NCBI GenBank assembly: GCA_024636985.1
Contig: JAGXFY010000029.1
Span: 33,942-97,941 of the forward strand
Source: Petrocella sp024636985
Lineage (GTDB): Bacteria; Bacillota; Clostridia; Lachnospirales; Vallitaleaceae
Reading direction: 5' to 3'
Length of the DNA stretch: 64,000 nucleotides
Of the stretch, positions 26,603 to 36,178 are shown piece after piece; within the stretch, counting starts at the first letter, position 1, and the number at the start of each line of letters is the position of its first letter. The position numbers and the translations under genes were made by a program. The notes beneath the pieces were generated by a model. The model did no database searches. It was not told the origin of the DNA and worked only from the letters and a program-made list of their open reading frames with translations.

Positions 26603-27967
26603 TTAGTTTTTACTTGCAATTAGATTCTTGTACCAATAATAGGATTCTTTAGGTGTCCGCTTACCGGTTTCAAAATCAACATGTACAAGACCGAATCGTT
26701 CTTTATAACCTTCTGCCCATTCGAAATTATCCAATAATGACCACTGGAAATAACCACGAATATCATTGCCTTCTTGATAGGATTTGTCTAATTGGCGTAA
26801 ATATCGATCCAAAAAGTCAATCCTACCTTCGTCATGAACCTTGCCATCTAAGGATACCCAGTCCTTATTGGACAAACCATTCTCTGTAATATAGATTGGT
26901 GTCTGGTAACGCTCATACATGAACTTTGTACCCCAATACATAATGCCTTCTGACACAAGCCAGTTAAGCGCTGTAAAAGGTTGACCCGGCTTTTGCTTAC
27001 TGACTTTCACATAAGGTCCATCTGCTTCAACCACTGGCCCTTGATATAAATTAAGTCCAATGAAATCCACTTTCTGAGAAATAAGTTCAAAGTCTTTTCT
27101 TAATTGTTCTTCTTCCGGTAAATATTCTCTGTACATCTTTGTTACCCAGTCGGGGTATTTTCCGAGCATAATTGGATCATACCAATAATCGTTGTCAAAG
27201 GTAAAGTCATAGTCATCTTTATTTTCTGTTTTCTCATATCGATTAAACATAAAATCTCTTGCCGCATCTACATCTGCTTGTTCTAATGATTTTGGAACAA
27301 CTGCATTGGCTACAAAAGCAAACCCAACAGATGCCTCCGGTTGCGCATCTTTTATAACCTTAAGAGATTTACCGTGAGCCAATAAAGTGTTGTGTGTCAT
27401 ACGTATAATGTCAAAGGCGCTGTAGTGATGTCCCGGTGCATGTACGCCTGAGAAATAGCCAAGCCCGATAAAGCATTGTGGCTCGTTAAGTGTCATCCAA
27501 TACTTGACCCGATCGCCCAAGCAATCTACCATTACTTTTGTATACTCAGCAAACCAGTCTGAGGAAGCATCATTCAGCCATTGACCTTTTTTATAGAGTT
27601 CATAGGGATAGTCCCAATGAAATAGAGTAACATAAGGTTCAATGCCTGCTTCAAGTAGGGCATCTACAAAACGGCTGTAATAGTCAAGACCTTTTGCACT
27701 TACTTCTCCGATACCGTTTGGCAAAACCCTTGGCCATGAAATTGAAAATCTGTAGGCTTTCACACCCAACTCTTTGAGTATTGCAACGTCTTCTTCTAAT
27801 TTATGGTATGAATCACAAGCCACGTCACCATGGTCCATATTATAGACTTTACCTTCAACTTTGGTAAACATATCCCAAACGGAGAGACCTTTTCCGTCAT
27901 CGTAAGCGCCGCCTTCTATTTGATAGGATGCTGTTGCTGCACCCCATATAAATGATTGATCAAACAT
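26603..27967 (-). CDS. Family 1 beta-glucosidase
   Basis: The 454-residue GH1 enzyme has the N-terminal signature FIWGAATASYQIEG, acid/base Glu in TLNEPQC and nucleophile Glu in PIYITENGL. The C-terminal YKERFGLVHVDFETGKRTPK is typical. It lacks a signal peptide, so it hydrolyses imported beta-glucosides such as cellobiose in the cytoplasm. It is a non-phospho type by context, since an ABC importer rather than a PTS precedes it. It is the last gene of a regulator-binding protein-permease-permease-hydrolase operon; a repeat-like fragment lies just upstream. Confidence 0.95.
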   Translation of the reverse strand: MFDQSFIWGAATASYQIEGGAYDDGKGLSVWDMFTKVEGKVYNMDHGDVACDSYHKLEEDVAILKELGVKAYRFSISWPRVLPNGIGEVSAKGLDYYSRFVDALLEAGIEPYVTLFHWDYPYELYKKGQWLNDASSDWFAEYTKVMVDCLGDRVKYWMTLNEPQCFIGLGYFSGVHAPGHHYSAFDIIRMTHNTLLAHGKSLKVIKDAQPEASVGFAFVANAVVPKSLEQADVDAARDFMFNRYEKTENKDDYDFTFDNDYWYDPIMLGKYPDWVTKMYREYLPEEEQLRKDFELISQKVDFIGLNLYQGPVVEADGPYVKVSKQKPGQPFTALNWLVSEGIMYWGTKFMYERYQTPIYITENGLSNKDWVSLDGKVHDEGRIDFLDRYLRQLDKSYQEGNDIRGYFQWSLLDNFEWAEGYKERFGLVHVDFETGKRTPKESYYWYKNLIASKN

Positions 27968-28001
27968 AATGTCCTCCTAATAGCTGTTCTAATCTAAATG
28001 T

Positions 28002-28030
28002 GGTTAAAGGGTTAAAACTGTATTTTGATT
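28002..28030. repeat. TIR element family, copy E (left-end fragment)
   Basis: GGTTAAAGGGTTAAAACTG matches the left terminal repeat of copies B and G with a few changes, then diverges. No right end is visible. It sits between the permease stop and the GH1 ribosome site. Confidence 0.45.
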
Positions 28031-28047
28031 ACGTATCGTATTCTTCT

Positions 28048-28896
28048 TTACTCCTTAAGACCGCCAAGCGCCACCCCTGCAATAATGTATCTTGAGAAAA
28101 TAAGATATACAATGAGTAGTGGTAGAATTGTCATCGCAATTCCAAGGTAAATGCCACCAAATTCAGTCCTATAAATATCTGCTTTAAGTAGCTGAACCAA
28201 CATGGGCAATGTGTATTTCTTCTCATCTGAAATCAACATTAAAGGCATAAGGAAATTATTCCAAGAGCCGACAAAAGCGAAAATACCCATCGTAGCCAAT
28301 GCCGGCTTCATCACAGGCAAGGCAATTGTATGAAAAATCTGTATTTCTTTTGCACCGTCAATTCTTGCTGCACTTACCAGATCCTTTGGAAAAGATGATA
28401 GTAAATACTGTCGAATGAAAAAGACAGTAGCCGGTGTCGCCATTGCAGGGAAAATCAAGGGTATATAACTGTCTGTAAGGTTCGCATTCAACATCATGCG
28501 ATAAAAACCGATCATGCTGATCTGAGCCGGTATCATCAGAATAAAAGCAATTAAAGCAAATATGTACTTTTTCGCTTTGAAATCATAAACAACAAGACCA
28601 TATGCCGTTAATGCACTAAAATATAAAGCCATAAAAGTGGCACTTGCAGATATGGTGAAACTATTTAAAAAACCACGCCATATATCAAAGCCTCTATTGG
28701 TCAACACTGTATAGTTGTATTCCATGAAGCCACTGGGTATAAGAGAAAAACCTTGCTGTATCTGATCCGTGGATCTTGTTGCATTCACAATAAGGATCCA
28801 AAAAGGCATGATGCTAAGTATCATAAGCAAAAAACATACAATATAGATCCAAGATGCTTTTAGCCAATAAAATTTTCCTAATCTATGCTCACTCAT
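28048..28896 (-). CDS. Carbohydrate ABC transporter permease (MalG type)
   Basis: The 282-residue membrane protein has six predicted helices and the EAA-loop segment SAARIDGAKEIQIFHTIALPVMKPALA that contacts the ATPase. It starts inside the end of the preceding permease gene (8-bp overlap), so the two are translationally coupled. No ATPase gene is present in the operon; a shared MsmK-type ATPase elsewhere is presumably used. Confidence 0.94.
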   Translation of the reverse strand: MSEHRLGKFYWLKASWIYIVCFLLMILSIMPFWILIVNATRSTDQIQQGFSLIPSGFMEYNYTVLTNRGFDIWRGFLNSFTISASATFMALYFSALTAYGLVVYDFKAKKYIFALIAFILMIPAQISMIGFYRMMLNANLTDSYIPLIFPAMATPATVFFIRQYLLSSFPKDLVSAARIDGAKEIQIFHTIALPVMKPALATMGIFAFVGSWNNFLMPLMLISDEKKYTLPMLVQLLKADIYRTEFGGIYLGIAMTILPLLIVYLIFSRYIIAGVALGGLKE

Positions 28897-29848
28897 GTAG
28901 AGTACCTGCCTTTCTTAGTTTACCAAACAAAGGCTTTTTAATTCTTTCATCGTCTCCCATGACTTTGAATATAATCATACTGACAATCACAATCATAACC
29001 AGTAGCGTTATGGAGGCGGTCGCAGCTACATAATAATTTCTACTACCACTAAAAGCCTGCCTGTAGATAAACATCGTAACTGTTTCAATAGAATAATCCG
29101 GGTTGCCTCTTAATGTTAACAAGAAGGGAATATCAAACATTTGCATGCCACCGATAAAAGAGGTTACCAGTACATACAAAGTAATCGGCTTAATAAGAGG
29201 TAGGGTTATACCAAAAAACATCTGACCACTTGTGGCCCCATCTACCATAGCTGCTTCATAGAGTGAAGGGTTAATGCCTAAAATGCCTGCCATAAGAATG
29301 ATAAATGTATTGCCATACCACATCCAAAACTGGATAAAGGCTACGATGGATCTAGTGGCGCCCGCACTTCTAAAGAATTCAAAAGGCTCACTTAGAACAC
29401 CAAATTGAATCAGCAATTGATTGATTGGTCCCATTGGATAACTAAAAAGCGTACTAAAAAGTATGGATACAGAAGCGGCAGTAATAATATTAGGCATATA
29501 AAACAATACCTTAAAAAGTCCTGCACCTTTAAGCTTCATTCTTGCGTCTGAAAACCATTTTGCCAATAACAGTGCCAAGCCGATTTGTGGAATAAAGTTC
29601 ATGGTCCAGATGATCCATGTGTTTCTAAGTGCTTTTAAGAATAATTCATTTTGAAGCAAAGCGAAGTAATTCTTAAATCCAACATAATTCATCTGGGTTT
29701 CCCAACCTGCAAGATCTGAAAAACTTAACTGAAAGGTGTAAAAAATCGGATACAGTTGGAAGACCAAAAAGGCAATAATGAATGGTGCAACAAAGAAATA
29801 ACCGTACTTATCATAATTAACCAGTTGGTGCTTAGTATTATTTGCCAT
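28889..29848 (-). CDS. Carbohydrate ABC transporter permease (MalF type)
   Basis: The 319-residue membrane protein has about six helices, with the EAA loop YEAAMVDGATSGQMFFGITLP. It pairs with the MalG-type permease that it overlaps. GGAGATTACA precedes ATG. It belongs to the LacI-controlled beta-glucoside operon. Confidence 0.94.
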   Translation of the reverse strand: MANNTKHQLVNYDKYGYFFVAPFIIAFLVFQLYPIFYTFQLSFSDLAGWETQMNYVGFKNYFALLQNELFLKALRNTWIIWTMNFIPQIGLALLLAKWFSDARMKLKGAGLFKVLFYMPNIITAASVSILFSTLFSYPMGPINQLLIQFGVLSEPFEFFRSAGATRSIVAFIQFWMWYGNTFIILMAGILGINPSLYEAAMVDGATSGQMFFGITLPLIKPITLYVLVTSFIGGMQMFDIPFLLTLRGNPDYSIETVTMFIYRQAFSGSRNYYVAATASITLLVMIVIVSMIIFKVMGDDERIKKPLFGKLRKAGTLHE

Positions 29849-29940
29849 TGTAATCTCCTATCTTAATTCTTAAGCTCTTTTTATAAGCAATCGATTAAAC
29901 TTTGTCTGTGTCATGTACTTAATATTTTTACTTCATAGGA

Positions 29941-29969
29941 AAGGGATGAAAGACAAGCCTTCATCCCTG
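29941..29969 (-). promoter_or_regulatory. Intercistronic hairpin after the binding-protein gene
   Basis: AGGGATGAA (29942-29950) pairs with TTCATCCCT (29961-29969). It lies between the binding-protein stop and the permease start. Such hairpins commonly stabilise the binding-protein mRNA, giving more of it than of the permeases. There is no T run for strong termination. Confidence 0.7.
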
Positions 29970-29975
29970 TAAGAT

Positions 29976-31301
29976 TTAATATTCTAAACTAGGGAATTGG
30001 TTTTTAACTGATGAGATAAAATCCTCCATCGCAGCATCACGTTCTTTTTCACCTTTGGAATATGCTGTCAACTGCTCGGTAAATAAGTCTTGAATATCTT
30101 TATCAGAACCTGTCAAAATAGATGCGTCTACTTTCGTTGCCATTTCTGCAAAAGCAGCATAGTGGTTTTGTCCGTCCAAGAAAGGTTCTGTAAAACCATC
30201 TTTTATTTCATTCACTACTGCTTCATTGGATAGAACGTCACCTGTTTCTTCTGCCCATGTCTTTAAGAAAGCTTCATCTAGTGTTAAGTATTTGATTAGA
30301 TCAGCAGCTGCTGCTTCCATCTCAGATCCTTCACGCATAGCTAACCATGTGCCACCCCAGAAGTAAGAGGAAGGACCTTGAATCATACCCCAGTCACCTG
30401 AAGTGGATACACCAGTATCTGCATTCTCAGCACTTGTTTTTAATACATAATGAAGACCCCATGTCGGTAAGAAATAACCAAAAACATCATTACCTGAAAT
30501 ACTTGCAAACCATTGTTCTGTCCATTGCTCTGACTGGTTCGTCAATTTATTAGATTCTAATTTTCTACCCATTTCCATAAGTTCAGTAATCTTAGGATCT
30601 ATGACGAACTTATTGTCTACAACCCATCCATCTTGTCTGGCCGCATAGAAAACTTGTACAAGGTCGCCTAGAGAACTGATCATTTTCACTTTTCCGTCGG
30701 ATTTCTCGCTTATGGTCATCGCTGTCTCATAGAACTTATCAAAGTCGCTCATAAGCGCTTGTATTTCTTCCGGATCTTCGGTTCCAAGATACTCCAAAGC
30801 CAAACTTCTTCTGTAGAAGAATGCACCAGGCGTCGCTTGCCAACTAGAGCCTTTAAGTACGCCATTGGTATCTGTTGCAACATCAAGGACATAAGGAAGT
30901 GTATCTATGTTGTCTCTATCAAATCCTATAGATGCTAGATCTGCTGTAAAAGGTGAATCTACGTATTTTTTAACATATCCAGCTTCAAGAGCGAATACAT
31001 CCGGTGCACTTTTTCCTGATGCCAAAACCGGATCCAGCTTGTTTTGATATTGATCATTCGGTACGACAACAACTTCAACTTTATAAGGTAGGTCCGGATT
31101 GTCCTTTAAATAATGGTTCTCAATCATACCTTTAAGTTCATCTGTAAATGTCCATACAACCAAAGTCTCACCTTTATTATCCGTTGGTACGCCAACCTCA
31201 ACTTCTCCTGCTGCTTCACTATTGTCCTGCTTCGCCCCACCACAAGCCGTTGCAGAAAGTATTAATGTAAATGTTAGTAATAAACCAATCCACTTTTTCA
31301 T
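29976..31301 (-). CDS. Sugar ABC transporter substrate-binding lipoprotein
   Basis: The 441-residue protein starts MKKWIGLLLTFTLI with a lipoprotein signal and lipobox SATAC, then a family 1 extracellular solute-binding fold (LVVWTFTDELKGM...APDVFALEAGYVKKY...). It captures the sugar and delivers it to the two permeases downstream. The start at 31301 follows AAGGAGAAAAAA; the longer ATG overlaps the regulator's stop. By linkage to GH1, the ligand is probably a beta-glucoside or oligosaccharide. Confidence 0.94.
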   Translation of the reverse strand: MKKWIGLLLTFTLILSATACGGAKQDNSEAAGEVEVGVPTDNKGETLVVWTFTDELKGMIENHYLKDNPDLPYKVEVVVVPNDQYQNKLDPVLASGKSAPDVFALEAGYVKKYVDSPFTADLASIGFDRDNIDTLPYVLDVATDTNGVLKGSSWQATPGAFFYRRSLALEYLGTEDPEEIQALMSDFDKFYETAMTISEKSDGKVKMISSLGDLVQVFYAARQDGWVVDNKFVIDPKITELMEMGRKLESNKLTNQSEQWTEQWFASISGNDVFGYFLPTWGLHYVLKTSAENADTGVSTSGDWGMIQGPSSYFWGGTWLAMREGSEMEAAAADLIKYLTLDEAFLKTWAEETGDVLSNEAVVNEIKDGFTEPFLDGQNHYAAFAEMATKVDASILTGSDKDIQDLFTEQLTAYSKGEKERDAAMEDFISSVKNQFPSLEY

Positions 31302-31329
31302 TTTTTTCTCCTTTTCACATTCATATAAG

Positions 31330-32340
31330 TTACACTCGCTTACAGGATGCACCTTCTAACAATTCTACGCCCACACTTATGTCTATTTTGTTTCGATTCT
31401 TGGTTTCAATAATTTCCGTCAAACGCTTAGCTGCTTGTTCACCAATCATCCTCGTATCTTGTACAATCGTCGTTAAATGGGGTGTAATCATTTGTCCAAG
31501 TTCCAAACCGTCAAAACCAACAACTGATATATCCTCCGGTACTTTTAGTCCTAATTCTTGAATTACCTTGATCCCCAAAACAGCTGCATAATCGTCCGAG
31601 AAAATAATGGCAGTGGGTCGGTTTTCTCTTGCCATGACCAACCGTGTCTTATCTGCAATACTCTGACGGTTATAATACGCACTTTCCACTAAGTGTTCTT
31701 CCGTTATTTCGCAGTTGTTCGCTTTCATAGTATCTTCAAAACCTCGAATCCGTTCACCGGTGACATAATTGCGTTGTCCATGAATATAGACAATATCATG
31801 GTGGTTTAAGTCAATAAGGTGCTGCGTCAGCAGTTTTAAGCCTTCATAGTTTTCAGAAAAAATAGAACTTACTGTATCGTTATCAAAATCAATGACCACA
31901 ACGGGTATCTTGCTATGAATCAATTCTATGACATTTTGATCATTATAATCATAGTTAGCAATAATAACACCATCACAGCGGCGTCGCCTTACATGTTGAA
32001 GGAAAGACACCTTATTCTCACCAATTTTTTGTGATACGAAGGTTAAATCATAACCTCGTTCTTCAGTATATTTCTTAAAGCTCTCAAGAATCTGTGAGAA
32101 GAAGTAGTGGGTAAAACCATTACGAATCTCACTCTCCGTTTCAAAAAGGACACCAATATTCCAGGTTTTGTTCTTTGTTAGTGCCTGTGCCTGTGAATTT
32201 GGTGAATACCCCATGCTTTCTGCCATATCCAATATTTTTTTCCGCGTCATGGCATTGACATCCGGATAATTATTAAGTGCTTTTGATACTGTTGCGCTTG
32301 AGCAACCGACATTTTTTGCTATATCATAAATGGTAATCAT
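31330..32340 (-). CDS. LacI family transcription regulator of the beta-glucoside operon
   Basis: The 336-residue protein starts MITIYDIAKNVGCSSATVSKAL, the LacI helix-turn-helix, and continues with hinge helix and periplasmic-binding-like core (NIGVLFETESEIRNGFTHYF... VVGFDGLELGQMITPHL). The start at 32340 is preceded by GGAGAGGATGG. Three CGAAACCGNTTTCG palindromes upstream are its likely operators, one only 17 bp from the start codon, so it should repress itself and the operon until a sugar binds. Confidence 0.94.
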   Translation of the reverse strand: MITIYDIAKNVGCSSATVSKALNNYPDVNAMTRKKILDMAESMGYSPNSQAQALTKNKTWNIGVLFETESEIRNGFTHYFFSQILESFKKYTEERGYDLTFVSQKIGENKVSFLQHVRRRRCDGVIIANYDYNDQNVIELIHSKIPVVVIDFDNDTVSSIFSENYEGLKLLTQHLIDLNHHDIVYIHGQRNYVTGERIRGFEDTMKANNCEITEEHLVESAYYNRQSIADKTRLVMARENRPTAIIFSDDYAAVLGIKVIQELGLKVPEDISVVGFDGLELGQMITPHLTTIVQDTRMIGEQAAKRLTEIIETKNRNKIDISVGVELLEGASCKRV

Positions 32341-32356
32341 ATAAGACCATCCTCTC

Positions 32357-32370
32357 CGAAACCGATTTCG
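32357..32370. promoter_or_regulatory. LacI-type operator 1
   Basis: CGAAACCGATTTCG is a near-perfect palindrome with the central CG typical of LacI-family sites, 17 bp upstream of the regulator start codon. Confidence 0.8.
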
Positions 32371-32434
32371 ATTCATTCTAAAAAAAATTATACCTAACTC
32401 TAGCCTTAAGTGCAAGTCCTTTTAGAATTTCTTC

Positions 32435-32448
32435 CGAAACCGCTTTCG
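32435..32448. promoter_or_regulatory. LacI-type operator 2
   Basis: CGAAACCGCTTTCG is the same palindrome as operators 1 and 3, 78 bp from operator 1 (start to start). Confidence 0.8.
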
Positions 32449-32504
32449 GTGTTTCGTAAAAAAATATCGCCATTCAAGTGTCTTTTCTGTTAAAAAGAAG
32501 TTAC

Positions 32505-32518
32505 CGAAACCGCTTTCG
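32505..32518. promoter_or_regulatory. LacI-type operator 3
   Basis: CGAAACCGCTTTCG again, 70 bp beyond operator 2. Spacings of about seven helical turns would suit looping by a tetramer or cooperating dimers. Confidence 0.78.
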
Positions 32519-32770
32519 ATATCAGTTTACCATCTTCAATATACTTTTGTCAACCCTTTTGTTCATATAAAATACATATTTTGAAAGTTTTCTGAAATTC
32601 ATCTTTCATCTCGCCACATAACAAAGCAGCAAGCATTCATTCCCCAGTCTTCCTTTTGGACGATTAGACGGAAATAAAACACTTACTGCTTATAATAACT
32701 CTTCTTAATCGTATCATTATTTTCAAAATAAAATATTACTTCACAAATATTTGCCTTGTTTTTACCAACA

Positions 32771-32992
32771 CCGACCATGAAGTTCCTGGAGCAGTGTGTA
32801 TGATGAGGCTCATAAGAAAGTAGCTTCAAGCATCCTGTCAGTCTTCAAGACATGATGCATAAATGTAAACTTTCTTATGAAATTTGTAAGTCAGCATGGA
32901 TGCTGACCGTCGACTTTTGGTGCATGGATGCACCAACTGGAGACCGTAATCATACAGACTGTGGAAGGGTTTTCATGGGACCCCTAGATAAT
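32771..32992. ncRNA. Highly structured RNA-like element (multi-stem junction)
   Basis: About 220 nt of intergenic DNA folds into nested stems. P1 CCATGAA (32775) with TTCATGG (32972); P2 CAGTGTGTATGAT (32792) with ATCATACAGACTG (32949); P3 TCATAAGAAAG (32810) with CTTTCTTATGA (32870), 11 bp perfect; P4 GTCAGCATGGATGCTGAC (32890-32907); P5 TGGTGCATGGATGCACCA (32918-32935). P4 and P5 share the apex GCATGGATGC. It lies between the beta-glucoside regulator region and the 3' end of the phosphoglucomutase gene. Either strand could be the RNA; class unknown. A second, internally deleted copy is at 52.9 kb. Confidence 0.65.
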
Positions 32993-33010
32993 ATATAACA
33001 AACTCACTCA

Positions 33011-34747
33011 CTACTTCAAAATCTCATCCACCAAATCCATTACAGCCGTCTCAAGATTCAAGGACAAAGCATCAGCCTCTGCTTGCGTATTCCCTTTAAC
33101 ACCAAAGTAGAACTTCACCTTTGGCTCTGTACCGGAAGGTCTGACACAAAACCATGATCCATCTTCCAAATCATAGTATAAAACATTTGAAGACGGTAAA
33201 CCTGTAACTGTTACTTCATGCGTCGCTAAATCCTTAATTGTATCTTCATTGTAGTCCCTAGCACTCACCACTTTTATACCACCTAAAACCTTCGGCGGAT
33301 TCTCACGTAATGAAGTAAGAATGTGTTGGATTTTCTCTATGCCTTCAATACCCTTTAGAGTAATAGCCTGAAGGGTTTCCTTATAATAACCATATTTCTC
33401 ATATAAATCTATAAGCGCTTCATATAAAGTCTTACCTTTTGATTTATAATAAGCTGCAGCTTCCGCCACACACATGACCGCAACAATAGCATCCTTATCT
33501 CTTGAATGGGTGCCTACTAGATATCCGTAGCTTTCTTCGAAGCCAAACTGATAATCATAACTACCATCGGCTTCAAATTCCTTAATCTTTTCTCCAATAT
33601 ATTTAAAACCGGTTAAAGTCTCAAACAGAGTAACACCATAGTCATCTGCAATAGCTCTAGCCATATAGGTCGAAACAATCGTAGTAACAACAGCGCTATT
33701 CTCCGGTAATATACCCAGTTCAGCTTTGCGTCCTAAGATATAAGACATCAGAATCATACCAATATTATTGCCACTCAGCGCTTTATAATCACCTTCTTTT
33801 GTTTTTGCAAATACACCTAAACGATCGGCATCAGGATCTGTAGCCATAACCACATCTGCGTTGTTCTCTCTTGCAAGCTTAAGCGCTAGCTCAAAAGCCT
33901 TTGGATCTTCTGGGTTTGGATAATCCACGGTTGGAAAACTGCCATCCGGTTCCTCTTGTTCTTTAACAATCAAGACCTTTTCAAAACCAATTTCCTTTAG
34001 AATACGTCTAACCGGAATATTACCGGAGCCATGAAGGGGTGTGTATACCAAAGTAAAATCATCGGCTTCCTCTTTTATGACCTTAGGATCAATAATAAGT
34101 TTTTTCAAGGTTTCAATGTATCTATCATCTAGAGCTTTATCGATTATTTCATACAGACCTTTTGCCATGGCCATATCTTTATCCATGATTTTTACAGCTT
34201 CATAACCTTCTACCAGATTCACTTGCTCTATGATTTCTCCATCAATAGGCTCAGCTACTTGTGCGCCATCTGACCAATAGGCTTTATACCCGTTATACTC
34301 CGGTGGATTATGACTGGCTGTAACAACGATTCCAGCTGTACAACCAAGTTCCCTAACCGCGTAGGACAAATATGCAACCGGTCTTAGTGACTCAAAAACA
34401 TACCCCTTTATACCGTTTGCTGCTAGTACCAATGCTGCTTCATCCGCAAACTCAGGTGACATGCGTCTTGAGTCATAAGCAATAGCAACGCTATTTTCTT
34501 CATTGGCCTTCTTAATATTAATATAATTGGCCAATCCTTGGGTGGCTTTTCTAACTGTATAGATATTCATTCGGTTGGTACCGGCACCTAAAATACCCCT
34601 TAAACCGCCTGTACCAAATTCCAGTTCCCTATAAAATCGGTCTTGTATCTCTTTGTCATCACCTTTTATTTGCCTTAGTTCTTCCTTAGTTACCTCATCA
34701 AAATAATCGTTCTCGAGCCATGATTCATATAAATCCATGTACGTCAT
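33011..34747 (-). CDS. pgcA: Phospho-sugar mutase (alpha-phosphoglucomutase)
   Basis: The 578-residue alpha-D-phosphohexomutase has the phosphoserine loop TASHNPPEYNG, Mg loop DPDADR, sugar loop GFEESYG and phosphate loop RPSGTEPK. It interconverts glucose-1-phosphate and glucose-6-phosphate. Its length fits the PgcA/PGM2 group rather than GlmM. The ribosome site GGAGGG precedes ATG. It can feed Leloir-pathway product and beta-glucoside-derived glucose into glycolysis. Confidence 0.93.
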   Translation of the reverse strand: MTYMDLYESWLENDYFDEVTKEELRQIKGDDKEIQDRFYRELEFGTGGLRGILGAGTNRMNIYTVRKATQGLANYINIKKANEENSVAIAYDSRRMSPEFADEAALVLAANGIKGYVFESLRPVAYLSYAVRELGCTAGIVVTASHNPPEYNGYKAYWSDGAQVAEPIDGEIIEQVNLVEGYEAVKIMDKDMAMAKGLYEIIDKALDDRYIETLKKLIIDPKVIKEEADDFTLVYTPLHGSGNIPVRRILKEIGFEKVLIVKEQEEPDGSFPTVDYPNPEDPKAFELALKLARENNADVVMATDPDADRLGVFAKTKEGDYKALSGNNIGMILMSYILGRKAELGILPENSAVVTTIVSTYMARAIADDYGVTLFETLTGFKYIGEKIKEFEADGSYDYQFGFEESYGYLVGTHSRDKDAIVAVMCVAEAAAYYKSKGKTLYEALIDLYEKYGYYKETLQAITLKGIEGIEKIQHILTSLRENPPKVLGGIKVVSARDYNEDTIKDLATHEVTVTGLPSSNVLYYDLEDGSWFCVRPSGTEPKVKFYFGVKGNTQAEADALSLNLETAVMDLVDEILK

Positions 34748-34832
34748 ATTAAGCCCTCCTTTTTTAATCTCATTGTGTATCTGTATCTTACTATTAAGGA
34801 GCTTTTCTCGGTAAAATCACCCGGAATTGCTC

Positions 34833-36137
34833 TTATTCGTTGCCTGGTTCGCTGGGTTCTAAGGGCACTAGTTCCGGCAATACAAGATTCTTGTCTTTAC
34901 CGTCGTCCTCCCAAGAAAATGAAAAGCTAGCTGTCACATAACCTGTTCGTCGTAATGTTATGGTATGGTCTCCCGGTGTATAGGGTGTCGAAGTTGGAAT
35001 GACCCCTATAAAAGCAGCATCCAAATAGACTTCGGCGCCTGCCGGTTCTTGTATGAAAAGGAAGTTTGCTTTTCCCTCAAGATCAATCTTGAATCTAAGA
35101 TATGCTTGGTTTAGTATTAAATTACCTTCCCAAGTCTCAAAATTCTCCTTCTCTGCTCGAATTCTATAGTTACCAAAACTTAGCATACTAGGTTCATTGG
35201 ACTGTAAGAGTACATCATCAATATAGAGCTTCACATCTTCTTGTGACAATACAAACTCGACTGTTCCAACCTTCGGTTGTGCCGTACTCAAATCAAGGGT
35301 TACATTTTGTCCCTCTTCTACCATAACTTGACTTACAAACGGCGACATATTATCCTTTGAGACAATAACATCATAAACGCCAGCACTAATAGGCATATTC
35401 ATTTCTACTTCAACCAATTTACTTATTTTTCGTCCGATCTCAATCTGACCCCCGATAAAACTTTCATGGTTAACCAAAGTAATCGTACCATGGCCATTAA
35501 CCATAATAATGCTCCATACGTGATCTTTGTACCCCTTAACAATGGCTTCATCTGCAGGACTAAGCTCGGTGATTGCAAAAGGAGAGCCATCTTTTGAAGT
35601 TACCAGCTCCTCAGTATAGGTATATACCTCGTTACCGATCCTTATGGTACGATTCTCTTCATCCACAACCATGTTACTTACATCTCGTCTCTGCCATGTA
35701 ATCGCGGTAATTCTTACGTTTTCCGGTTTTAAGGTTTTTATATCATACTTAGTCTCAATCATATCACCCATACTAATTTGGCTAAGTGCAATGTCTGTTC
35801 CATACTCATTTTTTATATCAATTGAACTATCCATCGCTAATGTAATCATTTTTAATGCTTCAATATCATAAACCATAAGCTTACCTGTTTCACTATCTAC
35901 ATATTTAACAACTGCCATGGCTCTTTCAAATTGACCGCTTGGGGCTTCTTCTTCAATTTCTGTTGGTGTTTCAACTTCTTCCGGTTTATCTTTTTCTTTG
36001 TCCTTACCACCCAAAATAAGCGCCAACACCGTTACCCCGACGATTAATATGACGACTGCTACGATACCTATCACTGTCATTCTTGATACAATGTCCACAT
36101 TTTTCTTCTTCTCAGTCGCTCTTTTTCGTTCTGTCAT
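34833..36137 (-). CDS. Single-pass membrane protein with PEGA domains
   Basis: The 434-residue protein has a basic cytosolic N-terminus, one membrane helix at about 18-42 (VIGIVAVVILIVGVTVLAL), an acidic Pro/Glu linker and an extracellular part. The last third has two PEGA-like repeats (VLSQEDVKLYIDDVLLQ... and IQEPAGAEVYLDAAFIG), small beta domains found in surface proteins. No enzyme motif is seen. It lies 41 bp from the O-antigen-ligase-like gene, suggesting an envelope role. Confidence 0.82.
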   Translation of the reverse strand: MTERKRATEKKKNVDIVSRMTVIGIVAVVILIVGVTVLALILGGKDKEKDKPEEVETPTEIEEEAPSGQFERAMAVVKYVDSETGKLMVYDIEALKMITLAMDSSIDIKNEYGTDIALSQISMGDMIETKYDIKTLKPENVRITAITWQRRDVSNMVVDEENRTIRIGNEVYTYTEELVTSKDGSPFAITELSPADEAIVKGYKDHVWSIIMVNGHGTITLVNHESFIGGQIEIGRKISKLVEVEMNMPISAGVYDVIVSKDNMSPFVSQVMVEEGQNVTLDLSTAQPKVGTVEFVLSQEDVKLYIDDVLLQSNEPSMLSFGNYRIRAEKENFETWEGNLILNQAYLRFKIDLEGKANFLFIQEPAGAEVYLDAAFIGVIPTSTPYTPGDHTITLRRTGYVTASFSFSWEDDGKDKNLVLPELVPLEPSEPGNE

Positions 36138-36178
36138 CTGTCACCTCTTATTATTTTACCTTTTAGAAAGGTCATTGT

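Noticed and set aside
28002..28030. Complete TIR element upstream of the GH1 gene
   Set aside because: Only the left end matches; the right terminal repeat is absent, so it is listed as a fragment.
32771..32992. Reading the structured element as a simple terminator of phosphoglucomutase
   Set aside because: It is far too long and branched, and no T run follows the outer stem on either strand.
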